From Catellatospora vulcania (GTDB lineage Bacteria > Actinomycetota > Actinomycetes > Mycobacteriales > Micromonosporaceae): a stretch of 64,000 nucleotides of DNA. The DNA lies in the NCBI RefSeq assembly GCF_009720385.1, contig NZ_ML769301.1:620001-684000 (forward strand), given 5' to 3'. The notes below the pieces were generated by a model. That model worked only from the letters and a program-made list of their open reading frames with translations, was not told the DNA's origin and ran no database searches. A program made the translations under genes and the position numbers. Below are positions 7,485 to 15,605 of this stretch, piece after piece. Position 1 is the stretch's first letter; each line of letters starts with the position of its first letter.

Positions 7485-9176
7485 TCAGCTGACGGGGTTC
7501 CAGCCGTCGCTGCCGGCCAGGTACGCCTGGGCGGTGAACTGCGGGGCGTTCGCGTCGGCCAGCTGCGGCCGGTCGGCGGTGACGGTGGAGCCGGGGCCGG
7601 TGTTGTGGTACTCGAAGAACCGGGCGTCCCGCCAGGAGAAGCCGGACATGTCCGTCCAGGGCGAGCCCTTGATGTGCGCGCCGAGCACCGAGTCACGGAA
7701 GAGCACCTGCGCGATCGCGTTCACGTCGCCGCTGGGGTGCCACGGCCGTCCGAGGTGGACGCTCTGCGCGGCGACGCCGGACGCAGTGGTCAGCGTGCAC
7801 TGGGTGAACAGGTAGCCGTACGGGTTGGTGATCGTGGTCGAGGCCGCGGTGACGTACCCGTTGTTGTCCGCCGATCCGCGGTTCAGCGAGCGGATCTCGC
7901 AGCGGTCGAAGACGGCCGTGCCGCGGCCGAAGATGAAGTCGACGTCGCCTTCGATGTAGCAGTTGCGGTAGTACGCCCGGCTGACGGTCGCCGCGTTGGG
8001 GGAGCTGGGCTGCAGGGTGTCCTGGTTGCCGAGGATCCGCACGTTGTCGAAGACGAGGCGGTCGCCGCGGGTCGTCACGGCGACGGCCTGCTCGGCGCTG
8101 TAGTCGTGGGCGGCCTCGTCGAAGGTGTTGGAGAAGGTGAGGTTGCGGGCGGTGAAGTCGTTGCCCTCCAGCATGACCGAGGTGCTGCCGGTGGTGCCGT
8201 AGGTGCCGCTGCCGTCGGGCTTGGGCGTGCCGCTGGCGTTGTCGTAGGTGATGACGACGTCGGTGGCGTTGCCGGTGCTGCCGACGAACGAGACGAACGG
8301 CTTGTTCGCGGGCACGGTCACCAGCTCCCGGTAGGTGCCGGGTTTGATGCTGATGGTGACGCGGCTGGTGTTGTTCGCGGGTACGGCGTCGACGGCGGCC
8401 TGCACCGTGGTGTGGTGGCCGCTGCCGTCCTTGGCCACCACGATCGCGCCGACCGGTGGCGGGCTGGCCGACGGCGAGGGCGACGGGCTGCTCGACGGCG
8501 AGGGCGAAGCCGGGGGAGAGGCGCTGGGGGAGGGGGCTGCGCTGTCGGACACGGTCACGTCGTCGAAGGACGCGGCGGCGTAGAAGGTCGCGACACCGAT
8601 CCCGCCCGTGGCGAATTGGCCGTCGGTTGCGGTGAGCGCGGTCGCGCCGTTGACCGTGCCGCGCAGCGCGGTCCCCGACACCGACAGCGACAGGGTGTAC
8701 CAGGTGCCGGCGGTGACGGTGACCGAACCGGTGGCCAGGGTGGTCGACGAGCCGCCGACCAGCTTCTTCAGCTCGACGGTGTGATTGGACCGCAGGGCCA
8801 GATAGTAGTAGCTGGTGTTCGACTGCGCGCGGGCGATGAGGGCGGTGAACCGGTTCGACCCGTTGAAGGCGGTGGGCTTGACCCGGGCGGTGACGGTGTA
8901 GTCCCGCCAGGACGACGACCCGGCTCGCGCGCGGGCGTCGGAGCTGGTGCCCGACTGGCGCAGCACCTTGCTGCCGTCGGTGGTGACGGTCCAGCTGCCG
9001 CCGGAGGAGGTCCAGCCGGTCGAGTTGCCGTCCTCGAAGTCGTCGGCGTAGAGGGTGGCCGCCGCGGCGCCGGCGGTGAAGGTCAGCGTGGCCGCGGCGG
9101 TGGCCAGGGCCAGGCCCGCGGCGGCGGTCGCCGCCGTTCGCCAGCGTGCGCGGCGGGGACTGTCGGTGATGGTCAT
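7485..9176 (-). CDS. secreted pectinesterase with N-terminal LamG/carbohydrate-binding-like domain
   Basis: A 563-residue secreted enzyme. Residues 1-40 form a Sec/Tat-like signal (RRARWRTAATAAAGLALA). Residues 42-210 look like a beta-sandwich (ADDFEDG..., LRSNHTVELKKLV) of the concanavalin/LamG or family-16 module type. Residues 213-241 are a Ser/Pro linker, and 243-563 form the right-handed beta-helix of carbohydrate esterase family 8. Active-site landmarks are GNQDTLQ (383-389), GDVDFIFGRG (410-419, catalytic Asp) and LGRPW (475-479). It removes methyl esters from pectin outside the cell, implying growth on plant material. The start ATG at 9176 lies downstream of a hairpin and a LacI-type palindrome. 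Confidence 0.92.
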   Translation of the reverse strand: MTITDSPRRARWRTAATAAAGLALATAAATLTFTAGAAAATLYADDFEDGNSTGWTSSGGSWTVTTDGSKVLRQSGTSSDARARAGSSSWRDYTVTARVKPTAFNGSNRFTALIARAQSNTSYYYLALRSNHTVELKKLVGGSSTTLATGSVTVTAGTWYTLSLSVSGTALRGTVNGATALTATDGQFATGGIGVATFYAAASFDDVTVSDSAAPSPSASPPASPSPSSSPSPSPSASPPPVGAIVVAKDGSGHHTTVQAAVDAVPANNTSRVTISIKPGTYRELVTVPANKPFVSFVGSTGNATDVVITYDNASGTPKPDGSGTYGTTGSTSVMLEGNDFTARNLTFSNTFDEAAHDYSAEQAVAVTTRGDRLVFDNVRILGNQDTLQPSSPNAATVSRAYYRNCYIEGDVDFIFGRGTAVFDRCEIRSLNRGSADNNGYVTAASTTITNPYGYLFTQCTLTTASGVAAQSVHLGRPWHPSGDVNAIAQVLFRDSVLGAHIKGSPWTDMSGFSWRDARFFEYHNTGPGSTVTADRPQLADANAPQFTAQAYLAGSDGWNPVS

Positions 9177-9202
9177 GTGTCGGCTCCACTCTGTGGGGCG
9201 TC

Positions 9203-9222
9203 GGCGTCCCCTCGGGGACGCC
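9203..9222 (-). promoter_or_regulatory. perfect 8-9-bp hairpin in the pectinesterase leader
   Basis: GGCGTCCCC and GGGGACGCC are adjacent complementary arms 27 bases upstream of the pectinesterase ATG, between the start and the GGAAAGCGCTTTCC palindrome. It could be an mRNA stem-loop or a terminator for minus-strand transcripts from upstream. Confidence 0.4.
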
Positions 9223-9231
9223 GCACGAAAT

Positions 9232-9245
9232 GGAAAGCGCTTTCC
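9232..9245. promoter_or_regulatory. 14-bp perfect palindrome, probable LacI-family operator
   Basis: GGAAAGCGCTTTCC is an exact palindrome with the central CG typical of LacI-family sugar repressors. It lies 56 bases upstream of the pectinesterase start, which fits catabolite or pectin-breakdown-product control. No LacI gene is in the window, so the regulator is encoded elsewhere. Confidence 0.55.
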
Positions 9246-9437
9246 GCCGCAACCTACGCGGCCGCCATCGTGATGTCAATCGATGCGCGAGCCGCGCGGG
9301 ACAGCCAGGCGGCAGTGCGGCGGATCACGTCGTCGGCGCGATGATCGATGCTGCTGTCGGGCCGTTCCGGGCAGGGCGTATCGTCCACCACGGTGGCCGA
9401 TCATCGTTGCGGCACACCGGTCGACATGGAGGTGTCG

Positions 9438-9740
9438 GTGACCGAGTCGGTGGCGCACAACGCGCCGGAGAGCGCCCTGCCGGCAGGGCTGGCGGTGAGC
9501 CACCAGACGGCCCTGGACATCATGGGGATCGCGATCGTGTGCTACTCCGTCCTCATCGAGCAGGAAGAAGTCGGGCCCGCGCCCGACGCGGACCGGGTGG
9601 CCAAGTGGGAGCGCGAGATCGAGGTCGTCGCCGAACTCCGCCGCACCCTGGACCCGCGCGACACCGCACGCGTGCAGCGCCTCGCCGACGAGCACGCCGT
9701 CCTGGTACGCCGCCTCGATCGGATGATCGACGACCACTGA
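9438..9740 (+). CDS. small hypothetical cytoplasmic protein
   Basis: About 100 residues, rich in Glu, Arg and Ala, with a short hydrophobic stretch (ALDIMGIAIVCYSVL) followed by a charged, probably helical half (KWEREIEVVAELRRTLD ... VQRLADEHAVLVRRLDRMI). I do not recognise a family. The GTG at 9438 is chosen because GGAGG (9428-9432) stands 5 bases upstream; an in-frame ATG at 9426 has no such site. It is alone, with a 72-bp repeat element 18 bases downstream. Confidence 0.55.
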   Translation: MTESVAHNAPESALPAGLAVSHQTALDIMGIAIVCYSVLIEQEEVGPAPDADRVAKWEREIEVVAELRRTLDPRDTARVQRLADEHAVLVRRLDRMIDDH

Positions 9741-9758
9741 CTCGGTCCGCCCGCCAAG

Positions 9759-9831
9759 ATCGCTCGACTTGCCTGGCGCCCGTGCGTATCTTGACCCCGC
9801 ATTCGCCCGCTTGCCTGGCAAGTCGAGCGAT
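9759..9831. repeat. ~72-bp intergenic inverted-repeat element, copy B
   Basis: The outer arms ATCGCTCGACTTGCC and GGCAAGTCGAGCGAT are complementary. The internal core, read on the minus strand, is GCGGGCGAATGCGGGGTCAA followed by GATACG, matching copy A at 3872-3942. The arms differ in sequence between copies but are compensated, which argues for selection on structure. Confidence 0.8.
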
Positions 9832-9932
9832 TTCGGCCAGTGCGGCGGTCGCGCGCTGGGAATCGCCCGATCGGGCTGATGGGGCGCATCGGCGGCGGTT
9901 CTGCGTCCATTCCCCGGCAACCGAAGTTGTGG

Positions 9933-9988
9933 GGGAAATCTGAGTAAAGCGTGGATTACTCGGATTTCCCGTTTTGCTCGGTTAGGCT
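9933..9988 (+). promoter_or_regulatory. 38-bp inverted repeat plus -10 box ahead of the GGDEF-EAL gene
   Basis: GGGAAATCTGAGTAA (9933-9947) and TTACTCGGATTTCCC (9956-9970) form 15-base arms with a single mismatch and an 8-base spacer. GTTTTGC follows, so it could serve as a terminator for the small gene at 9438. TAGGCT at 9983-9988 fits a -10 box for the GTG at 10034, placing the repeat over the -35 region, so an operator is the alternative reading. Confidence 0.5.
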
Positions 9989-10033
9989 GGCGGCTCGTGT
10001 GATCTCAGCCCACGAGGTGCCTTGGAGGGCGAT

Positions 10034-12154
10034 GTGACGCCACTGGCTGTAAGTGGCCTGCCCCTGATCCGACGACCGGCAATGGTGCCGGCCGTGTTGA
10101 CGTTGACCGGAGTCGTGCTGGCGGCCCTCACCCTGGCGCAGGTTCCGCTCGCCATGGAGAAGGCCCCGTTCTGGGTGATGGCGTTCCTGGCGCTGGCCGC
10201 CGCCACCGTCACCTACCTGCCGGCCACCGGCAAGGCCCTCGGCGCGGTGATCAGCCCGTCCCTGGTCTTCACCTTCGCGATCCTGCTGTGCTGGGACCTC
10301 GGCCCGGCCATCGTGGTCCAGACGCTCGCCGTGGCCGTGATCGCCGTCCGGGCCCGCCAGCCCTGGCGCGACGCCGCGCTCAGCGCCGCCCGGTACGCCG
10401 TCGCCTTCGGCGCTGCCTACCTGGTGCTGCTGGTCGGCGAGCCCAACCCGTTCCACACGGTGAACATGGCCGACCTGGTCAACGACACCGTCGCCGTGGC
10501 AGGCGCGGCCCTGGTCTTCGTGGCCGTCTACGGCTGGCTGGTCACCGTGACCCAGCGGCGCACGGCGCCCGCCGGCCGCGGCCTGCCGCCGGGGAGCCTG
10601 CGCGAACGCCTGCTGGCCATGCGCGACCCGGCCGTGCACCTGGGCGCGCTGACCATGCTGAGCCCTGTGCTCGCGGTCACCGGCCACGTCAGCCTCGGCT
10701 TCGTGCCCCTGGTGATCATGCCGCTGTACGCGGTCGAGCGCATGGCGCGCCTGTCCACCGAACGCCAGCGGGCCGCGCTCACCGACCCGCTCACCGGGCT
10801 CGGCAACCGGGCCAGCCTGCAGTCGGCGTACACCGAGACGCTGGCCGAGCCGCTGCGCCAGGGACAGGGCCCGACCCTGCTCCTGCTCGACCTCGACGGC
10901 TTCAAGTACGTCAACGACTCGCTCGGCCACGAGACCGGCGACCAGCTGCTCACCGCGGTCGCCGAGCGGCTGCGCGGCGGACTGCCCGCCGGTGCGCTGG
11001 TCGCCCGGCTCGGCGGCGACGAGTTCGGCGTGCTGCTCGACGAGGCCGACGCCGACCGGGCCCTGCAGGCCGCACAGCGCATCAGCGCCGCCGTCAACGG
11101 CCCGGTCCGGCTCAGCGGCCTCGAGGTCGAGGTCACGGCCGCGGTCGGGGTCGCGGTCAGCCCGCAGCACGGCGAGGACTTCGCCACCCTGATGCGCCAC
11201 GCCGACATCGCCATGTACGAGGCCAAGCGCGACAACGTCTGCGTGGCCCTGTACCGCCCCGGCACCGACCGGCACCCGCAGCGCCTGGCCCTGCTGGACC
11301 AGGTGCGCCACGCCATCGTGACCGAGGACCGCACCCGCATCGCCGTGCACTACCAGCCGCAGGCCGACCTGGCCACCGGCCGGATCGTCGGCGTGGAGGC
11401 GCTGCTGCGCTGGACCGACCCGACCGGCCGCCCCGTCTCACCCGCCACGGTGATCTCGGTCATCGAGCACACCCCGGTGATGCACCAGCTCACCGACCGG
11501 ATCATCGACGACGCCGTGGCGCAGGCCGGGCGCTGGCGGGCCGCCGGGCTCGACCTGCGCACCTCGGTCAACGTCAGCATCCGCGACCTGTTCCGCGACG
11601 ACCTGGTCGAGCGGCTGCGCGACCGGCTCAACGAGCACCGGGTGCCTGCCCGCATGGTGCAGCTGGAGATCACCGAGAGCGCCCTGATGGCCGATCCGGC
11701 CCGCGCCATGCGGACCATCGACCAGCTGCGTGATCTCGGCGTCGGCCTGGCGCTGGACGACTTCGGCACCGGGTTCTCGTCCCTGCAGCACCTGCGGATG
11801 ATCCCGCTCGACGAGATCAAGATCGACCGGTCGTTCGTCGCGGGTATGACCTCCGACCAGCACGACAGCGCTATCGTGTCGTCGGTCATCGCGCTGGCCG
11901 GCACGCTGGGGCTGCGTACCGTCGCCGAGGGCATCGAGGACGCGCAGACCCGGCGGCAGCTGCGCGACGCCGGCTGCTCGCTGATGCAGGGCTACCTGCT
12001 GTCGCCCGCGGTGCCGGCCGAGCGTATCCCCGACCTGGTCGCCGCCGCCGCGGCGAAGTCGTCGGCAGCGCTGTCCGAACTCGCCACGCAGCACCGACTG
12101 CCGGTGACGCCCGCGCCCGCGCACTACCCGGAGCAGGCCGGCGCGCGCTGCTGA
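10034..12154 (+). CDS. membrane-bound GGDEF-EAL protein (cyclic-di-GMP turnover)
   Basis: A 706-residue protein. About 235 residues of N-terminal sequence form some six to eight membrane helices (MASE-like sensor). A GGDEF domain follows with intact active site LGGDEF (327-331) and then an EAL domain with EALLRW (455-460), SVNVSIRDL, EITESAL, DDFGTGFSSL and KIDRSFV, all residues expected for an active phosphodiesterase. The usual RxxD product-inhibition site ahead of GGDEF is replaced by PAGA. It could both make and break c-di-GMP; in actinobacteria c-di-GMP controls development. The GTG at 10034 follows GGAGGG; a TTG 12 bases upstream is an alternative start. Confidence 0.92.
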   Translation: MTPLAVSGLPLIRRPAMVPAVLTLTGVVLAALTLAQVPLAMEKAPFWVMAFLALAAATVTYLPATGKALGAVISPSLVFTFAILLCWDLGPAIVVQTLAVAVIAVRARQPWRDAALSAARYAVAFGAAYLVLLVGEPNPFHTVNMADLVNDTVAVAGAALVFVAVYGWLVTVTQRRTAPAGRGLPPGSLRERLLAMRDPAVHLGALTMLSPVLAVTGHVSLGFVPLVIMPLYAVERMARLSTERQRAALTDPLTGLGNRASLQSAYTETLAEPLRQGQGPTLLLLDLDGFKYVNDSLGHETGDQLLTAVAERLRGGLPAGALVARLGGDEFGVLLDEADADRALQAAQRISAAVNGPVRLSGLEVEVTAAVGVAVSPQHGEDFATLMRHADIAMYEAKRDNVCVALYRPGTDRHPQRLALLDQVRHAIVTEDRTRIAVHYQPQADLATGRIVGVEALLRWTDPTGRPVSPATVISVIEHTPVMHQLTDRIIDDAVAQAGRWRAAGLDLRTSVNVSIRDLFRDDLVERLRDRLNEHRVPARMVQLEITESALMADPARAMRTIDQLRDLGVGLALDDFGTGFSSLQHLRMIPLDEIKIDRSFVAGMTSDQHDSAIVSSVIALAGTLGLRTVAEGIEDAQTRRQLRDAGCSLMQGYLLSPAVPAERIPDLVAAAAAKSSAALSELATQHRLPVTPAPAHYPEQAGARC

Positions 12155-12195
12155 CACTCACCTGACCGCGACCCGGCAGAGGTCGGCGGGGCGTA

Positions 12196-13956
12196 TCAGA
12201 AGCTGCTGAGCAGCTTCACGAAGGCCTCGTCGACCTTCTCCGGGTCCTGGGCGTCGAACGCCTTGCCCGCGCCGGCGGCCGCGATCTTCTCCAAGGAGAG
12301 CAGGTCGGAGGCCTTGTCGAACGCGATGCAGAAGACCTTCACCGGCCGGTCGGGGTCGAGCTCGATGTCGCGCAGCAGCTTGTTCAGGTCGTTGTCCTCC
12401 GGGTACTCGTTCTCCCCGTCGGTCAGCACGACCACCGCGTTGATCCGTGAGCGGTCGTAGTTGTCGAGCATGTGCCGGTGCGCGGCCCGGATGGTCGTGT
12501 ACAGCGCTGTGCCGCCGCCCGAGCGCACCTTGTCCAGCTTCGCGCCGAACTGGTCGTCGTCCAGCCGCGCCAGCGGCAGCTGCTCCCGGTAGGGCTTCGC
12601 CGCCCCGTCGAGCTTGGAGGAGAACGACCACAGCCCGACCCGGTCCTCGCTGTTGAGCAGCTCGATGCCCTTCTTGGCGGCGGCCGTCGCGTAGGCGAGC
12701 CGGGTGAGGTTCGTGTTGCCCACCTTGTTCGACGTCATCGAACCGGACACGTCGACCGTCATCAGGATGTTGGCCTTCTTGCGCAGTGTCGCCCAGCCCT
12801 CCTTGATGCCCTGCACCACCTCGGGCGACGGCGGCTCGAAGTAGGTGCCCGCGGCCTTGTTGCCGCCCACCACACGGACCAGGTCGTCGGAGGCGGCCCG
12901 CTCGTGGTCGCGGAATCCGATGGCCGCGAACTCCCGCTGCTGCGGCTTCTCCTGCAGGAAGGCGAGGAAGTCCGCGGCGGCGGCCCGCTGCGCCTCGTCG
13001 GCCTGCGGCAGCACCACGTACGGGTGGTCGAGGTTGAAGGTGCCTTCCTTCGGATTCAGCGCCACCAGCTGCTCGTTGGGCTTCTTGCCGTTGCTCAGCG
13101 CGCCCGTGTTGTAGAGGTAGACCAGCTCCTCCTGGGTGACGACGGCGCTGAGATCGGAGCCGGCGGCCCCGTCGACCTCGGCGAGATCCGCGGCGGCCAG
13201 CGCGCGCAGCAGGTCGACCACGTCGTCGCTGTAGTGCGAGACGTTCGCCTCGATCTGGCGGACGAACCTGGTCACCTTCGGGTCGCGCAGGTCGGCGGTG
13301 GTGAGGTCACTGGAGGTCTTCGTCGCGGCGTAGTACGTCGCGATGGTCGCGGCCAGGCCAGAGGTGGACAGGTTGGGGTTGTCCTTGCCGAAGGTGAACC
13401 GCTTCCACTCCGGCTTGCCGAACTCGGCCCAGCCCTGCTCGCCGGACATGCCGAGGATGTCGCCCCAGCCCAGGGGCCCCTGCTGCTGCAGGTAGCGGGC
13501 CTTGGTCGCGGGCATCGCGATCACCAGCGGGCTGTTGGCGATCGACTCGTACTCGCCGCCGGTCTGCACCTGGTGCCCGGCGGCCTGGTCGAGCAGTTGC
13601 AACTGGCCGGTCCACAGCGTCGACGTCGGCAGCCACACCTGCGGCCGCGGGCTGCCCGTGCCCGACAGCGCGCCCCAGTCCCCGGCCAGGGCCTGCATGG
13701 CCTGCCCGGAGGTGAGACCGGTGACGGTGACGTCGGCGCACCGGTCGCCGAAGCGCCGCCGGCTGCCGTTGTACCGCTCGGCCAGGTCCTTGACGAGTTC
13801 GCTCTTCTCGGTGGACGAGACGACGTCGAGCGCCACGCAGTCGCTGCGGTCCCCGGCGACCGCCGAGACGTACGTGTAGGAGCCCGCGATCAGGGCGAAG
13901 CCGACGGTCGCGGCGAAGGCGACCGGCAGCCACCGCTGGGTCCGGCGCGAAGCCAT
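12196..13956 (-). CDS. solute-binding-like protein with C-terminal von Willebrand factor A domain
   Basis: A 586-residue protein with an N-terminal membrane anchor or signal (RWLPVAFAATVGFALIAGSY). The first part resembles periplasmic solute-binding proteins (SBP_bac_11: LAERYNGSRRRFGDRCADVT, SPLVIAMPATKARYL, HPYVVLPQADEAQR). The C-terminal part is a VWA domain with MIDAS motif DVSGS (402-406) and downstream TDGENEYPE. It is presumably displayed outside the membrane. The start ATG follows AGGAGGAT at ideal spacing. The gene lies 26 bases downstream of a Ser/Thr kinase gene on the same strand, so the two are probably one operon and the kinase may sense or control this protein. Confidence 0.85.
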   Translation of the reverse strand: MASRRTQRWLPVAFAATVGFALIAGSYTYVSAVAGDRSDCVALDVVSSTEKSELVKDLAERYNGSRRRFGDRCADVTVTGLTSGQAMQALAGDWGALSGTGSPRPQVWLPTSTLWTGQLQLLDQAAGHQVQTGGEYESIANSPLVIAMPATKARYLQQQGPLGWGDILGMSGEQGWAEFGKPEWKRFTFGKDNPNLSTSGLAATIATYYAATKTSSDLTTADLRDPKVTRFVRQIEANVSHYSDDVVDLLRALAAADLAEVDGAAGSDLSAVVTQEELVYLYNTGALSNGKKPNEQLVALNPKEGTFNLDHPYVVLPQADEAQRAAAADFLAFLQEKPQQREFAAIGFRDHERAASDDLVRVVGGNKAAGTYFEPPSPEVVQGIKEGWATLRKKANILMTVDVSGSMTSNKVGNTNLTRLAYATAAAKKGIELLNSEDRVGLWSFSSKLDGAAKPYREQLPLARLDDDQFGAKLDKVRSGGGTALYTTIRAAHRHMLDNYDRSRINAVVVLTDGENEYPEDNDLNKLLRDIELDPDRPVKVFCIAFDKASDLLSLEKIAAAGAGKAFDAQDPEKVDEAFVKLLSSF

Positions 13957-13982
13957 GGCAATCCTCCTGTGTCGCGGTCGGG

Positions 13983-15368
13983 TCAGCTGTGGTCGGGCCG
14001 GCCGTCGTCGAGCGCGACGGCCGTGAACAGGCGCACCAGGTAGACGACGACGAGCACGCCGCCGCCGACGGCAGCGCCGGTCCCGGTCTGCCCCGACGGG
14101 ACGTAACCGGCCGCGAAACCGCCCGCGCCGAGGACGAGCGCGGTGGCGATGCCGAGCGGGTCGCCGATCTGCCGCAGCAGCCGCCGTGACCGGGAGGCCC
14201 GGCCACCGGCGGAAGCCTGGGGCTCGGCTCGGCCGTGGCTGCCCGCCGACGGCGGGGTCACCGCCGGCGCGGTTCTGGTGGCCGGGGGCTGCGGCACCGC
14301 GGGGGCATGCGGCGACGCCGCGTTCGGATCGGTGGGCAGCCGGGGCGCGGTGACGGTCGGCGGGGCCGGTTGCGCGGCGGTCGCGGTGACGGCAGCCGTG
14401 GCGGTCGGCTGCGGGGTGGTCGCCGTCGGTGCGGGCGCCGCGGCGGTGGGGGAGTCCTGCCCCGGCTGGAGCAGGGCCGTCGCCGCGTCGCTGCCCTCCT
14501 GGAGCGCTTCGACCAGCGGCACCGGCGCGGCCGGGGCGGCCTCGTGGCCGAGCAGGCGCATCAGGACCTGCTGCGCGCTGGGCCGGGCGTGCTGGTCCTT
14601 GGCCAGGCACGCGACGACGAGCGCGCGCAGTGTCCCGGTCAGATTGTCCAGGTCGGGCGGCTCGGACAGCACCCGCGCCATCACCGTGGCCATCGAGTCA
14701 TGCCCGAACGGCCCCCGCCCGGACGAGGCGAAGCCGATGGTCGCCGCCCAGCCGAAGATGTCGCATGCCGGACCGACGTCCACATTGTGGAACCGCTCCG
14801 GCGCCATGTACGGCACGGTGCCCATCACGTGGCCGGACATGGTCTCCGCGCCGAGCGCGCGGGCGATGCCGAAGTCGATGACGCGCGGGCCGTCGCCGCC
14901 GAGGATGACGTTGTCGGGCTTGAAGTCGCAGTGCACGATCCCGGCCTGGTGGATCGCCGCCAGCGCGGTCGCGGTGCCGACGGCGAGCCGGTAGAGCGCG
15001 TTGTCCGGCAGCGGCCCGTGGTCGCGGACCTGCTTGTGCAGCGTCGGTCCCGCGATGTACTCGCTGACGACGTACGGCAGCTCGGTGTCGATCTCGGCGA
15101 ACAGGATCTGCGCGGTGCAGAACGGGGTGACCCGCCGGGCGGCGGCGATCTCCTTGGCGAACTGCGCCTTGGCTTTCGGGTTGTGCTGCAGGTCGACGTT
15201 GATCGTCTTGACCGCGACGAGGCGCTCGCTGCCGTCGGCGCCGAGGTAGACGACGCCCTGCCCGCCCTTGCCGAGCCGTCCCAGCAGCCGGTACGGGCCG
15301 AGGGTGCGCGGGTCGTGGCTCGTCAGCGGACTGACGTCGGGAACGAGGTCGTCCGCCGTGCCGGCCAT
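13983..15368 (-). CDS. serine/threonine protein kinase (PknB-like), membrane-anchored
   Basis: A 461-residue eukaryotic-type kinase. The glycine loop is GKGGQG (33-38), the ATP-binding Lys is K54 in VAVK, the catalytic loop is HCDFKPDN (146-153; Cys replaces the usual Arg of HRD), DFG is at 165-167 and APE at 189-191. A long Pro/Thr/Ala linker follows (about 290-400) and two hydrophobic segments near the C-terminus (IATALVLGAGGFAAGYVPSG, VGGGVLVVVYLVRLFTAVAL). No PASTA repeats are present. The ATG at 15368 follows AGGAGGG. It precedes the VWA/solute-binding gene in an apparent two-gene operon. Confidence 0.93.
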   Translation of the reverse strand: MAGTADDLVPDVSPLTSHDPRTLGPYRLLGRLGKGGQGVVYLGADGSERLVAVKTINVDLQHNPKAKAQFAKEIAAARRVTPFCTAQILFAEIDTELPYVVSEYIAGPTLHKQVRDHGPLPDNALYRLAVGTATALAAIHQAGIVHCDFKPDNVILGGDGPRVIDFGIARALGAETMSGHVMGTVPYMAPERFHNVDVGPACDIFGWAATIGFASSGRGPFGHDSMATVMARVLSEPPDLDNLTGTLRALVVACLAKDQHARPSAQQVLMRLLGHEAAPAAPVPLVEALQEGSDAATALLQPGQDSPTAAAPAPTATTPQPTATAAVTATAAQPAPPTVTAPRLPTDPNAASPHAPAVPQPPATRTAPAVTPPSAGSHGRAEPQASAGGRASRSRRLLRQIGDPLGIATALVLGAGGFAAGYVPSGQTGTGAAVGGGVLVVVYLVRLFTAVALDDGRPDHS

Positions 15369-15605
15369 CTGCCCTCCTGAATCCCGATGATCCACCAACG
15401 AGCCGCAAGGATAGCGCCGCCGGTCCACCGTGGTTACCCGGAGGTGAGTTCTCCTCACGGGATGGACGCGTCATCCGAATAGGAAATCAATCTTGCCTAT
15501 CGACGAATCGTCAGTTAAGAATGTTTACGAACGGTTTCACCAGGCGGTCCTGGAGGGGCAGAACCCGTTCCTCGCCCCGCTATGCACGAAACCGGAGGAA
15601 CCGTC

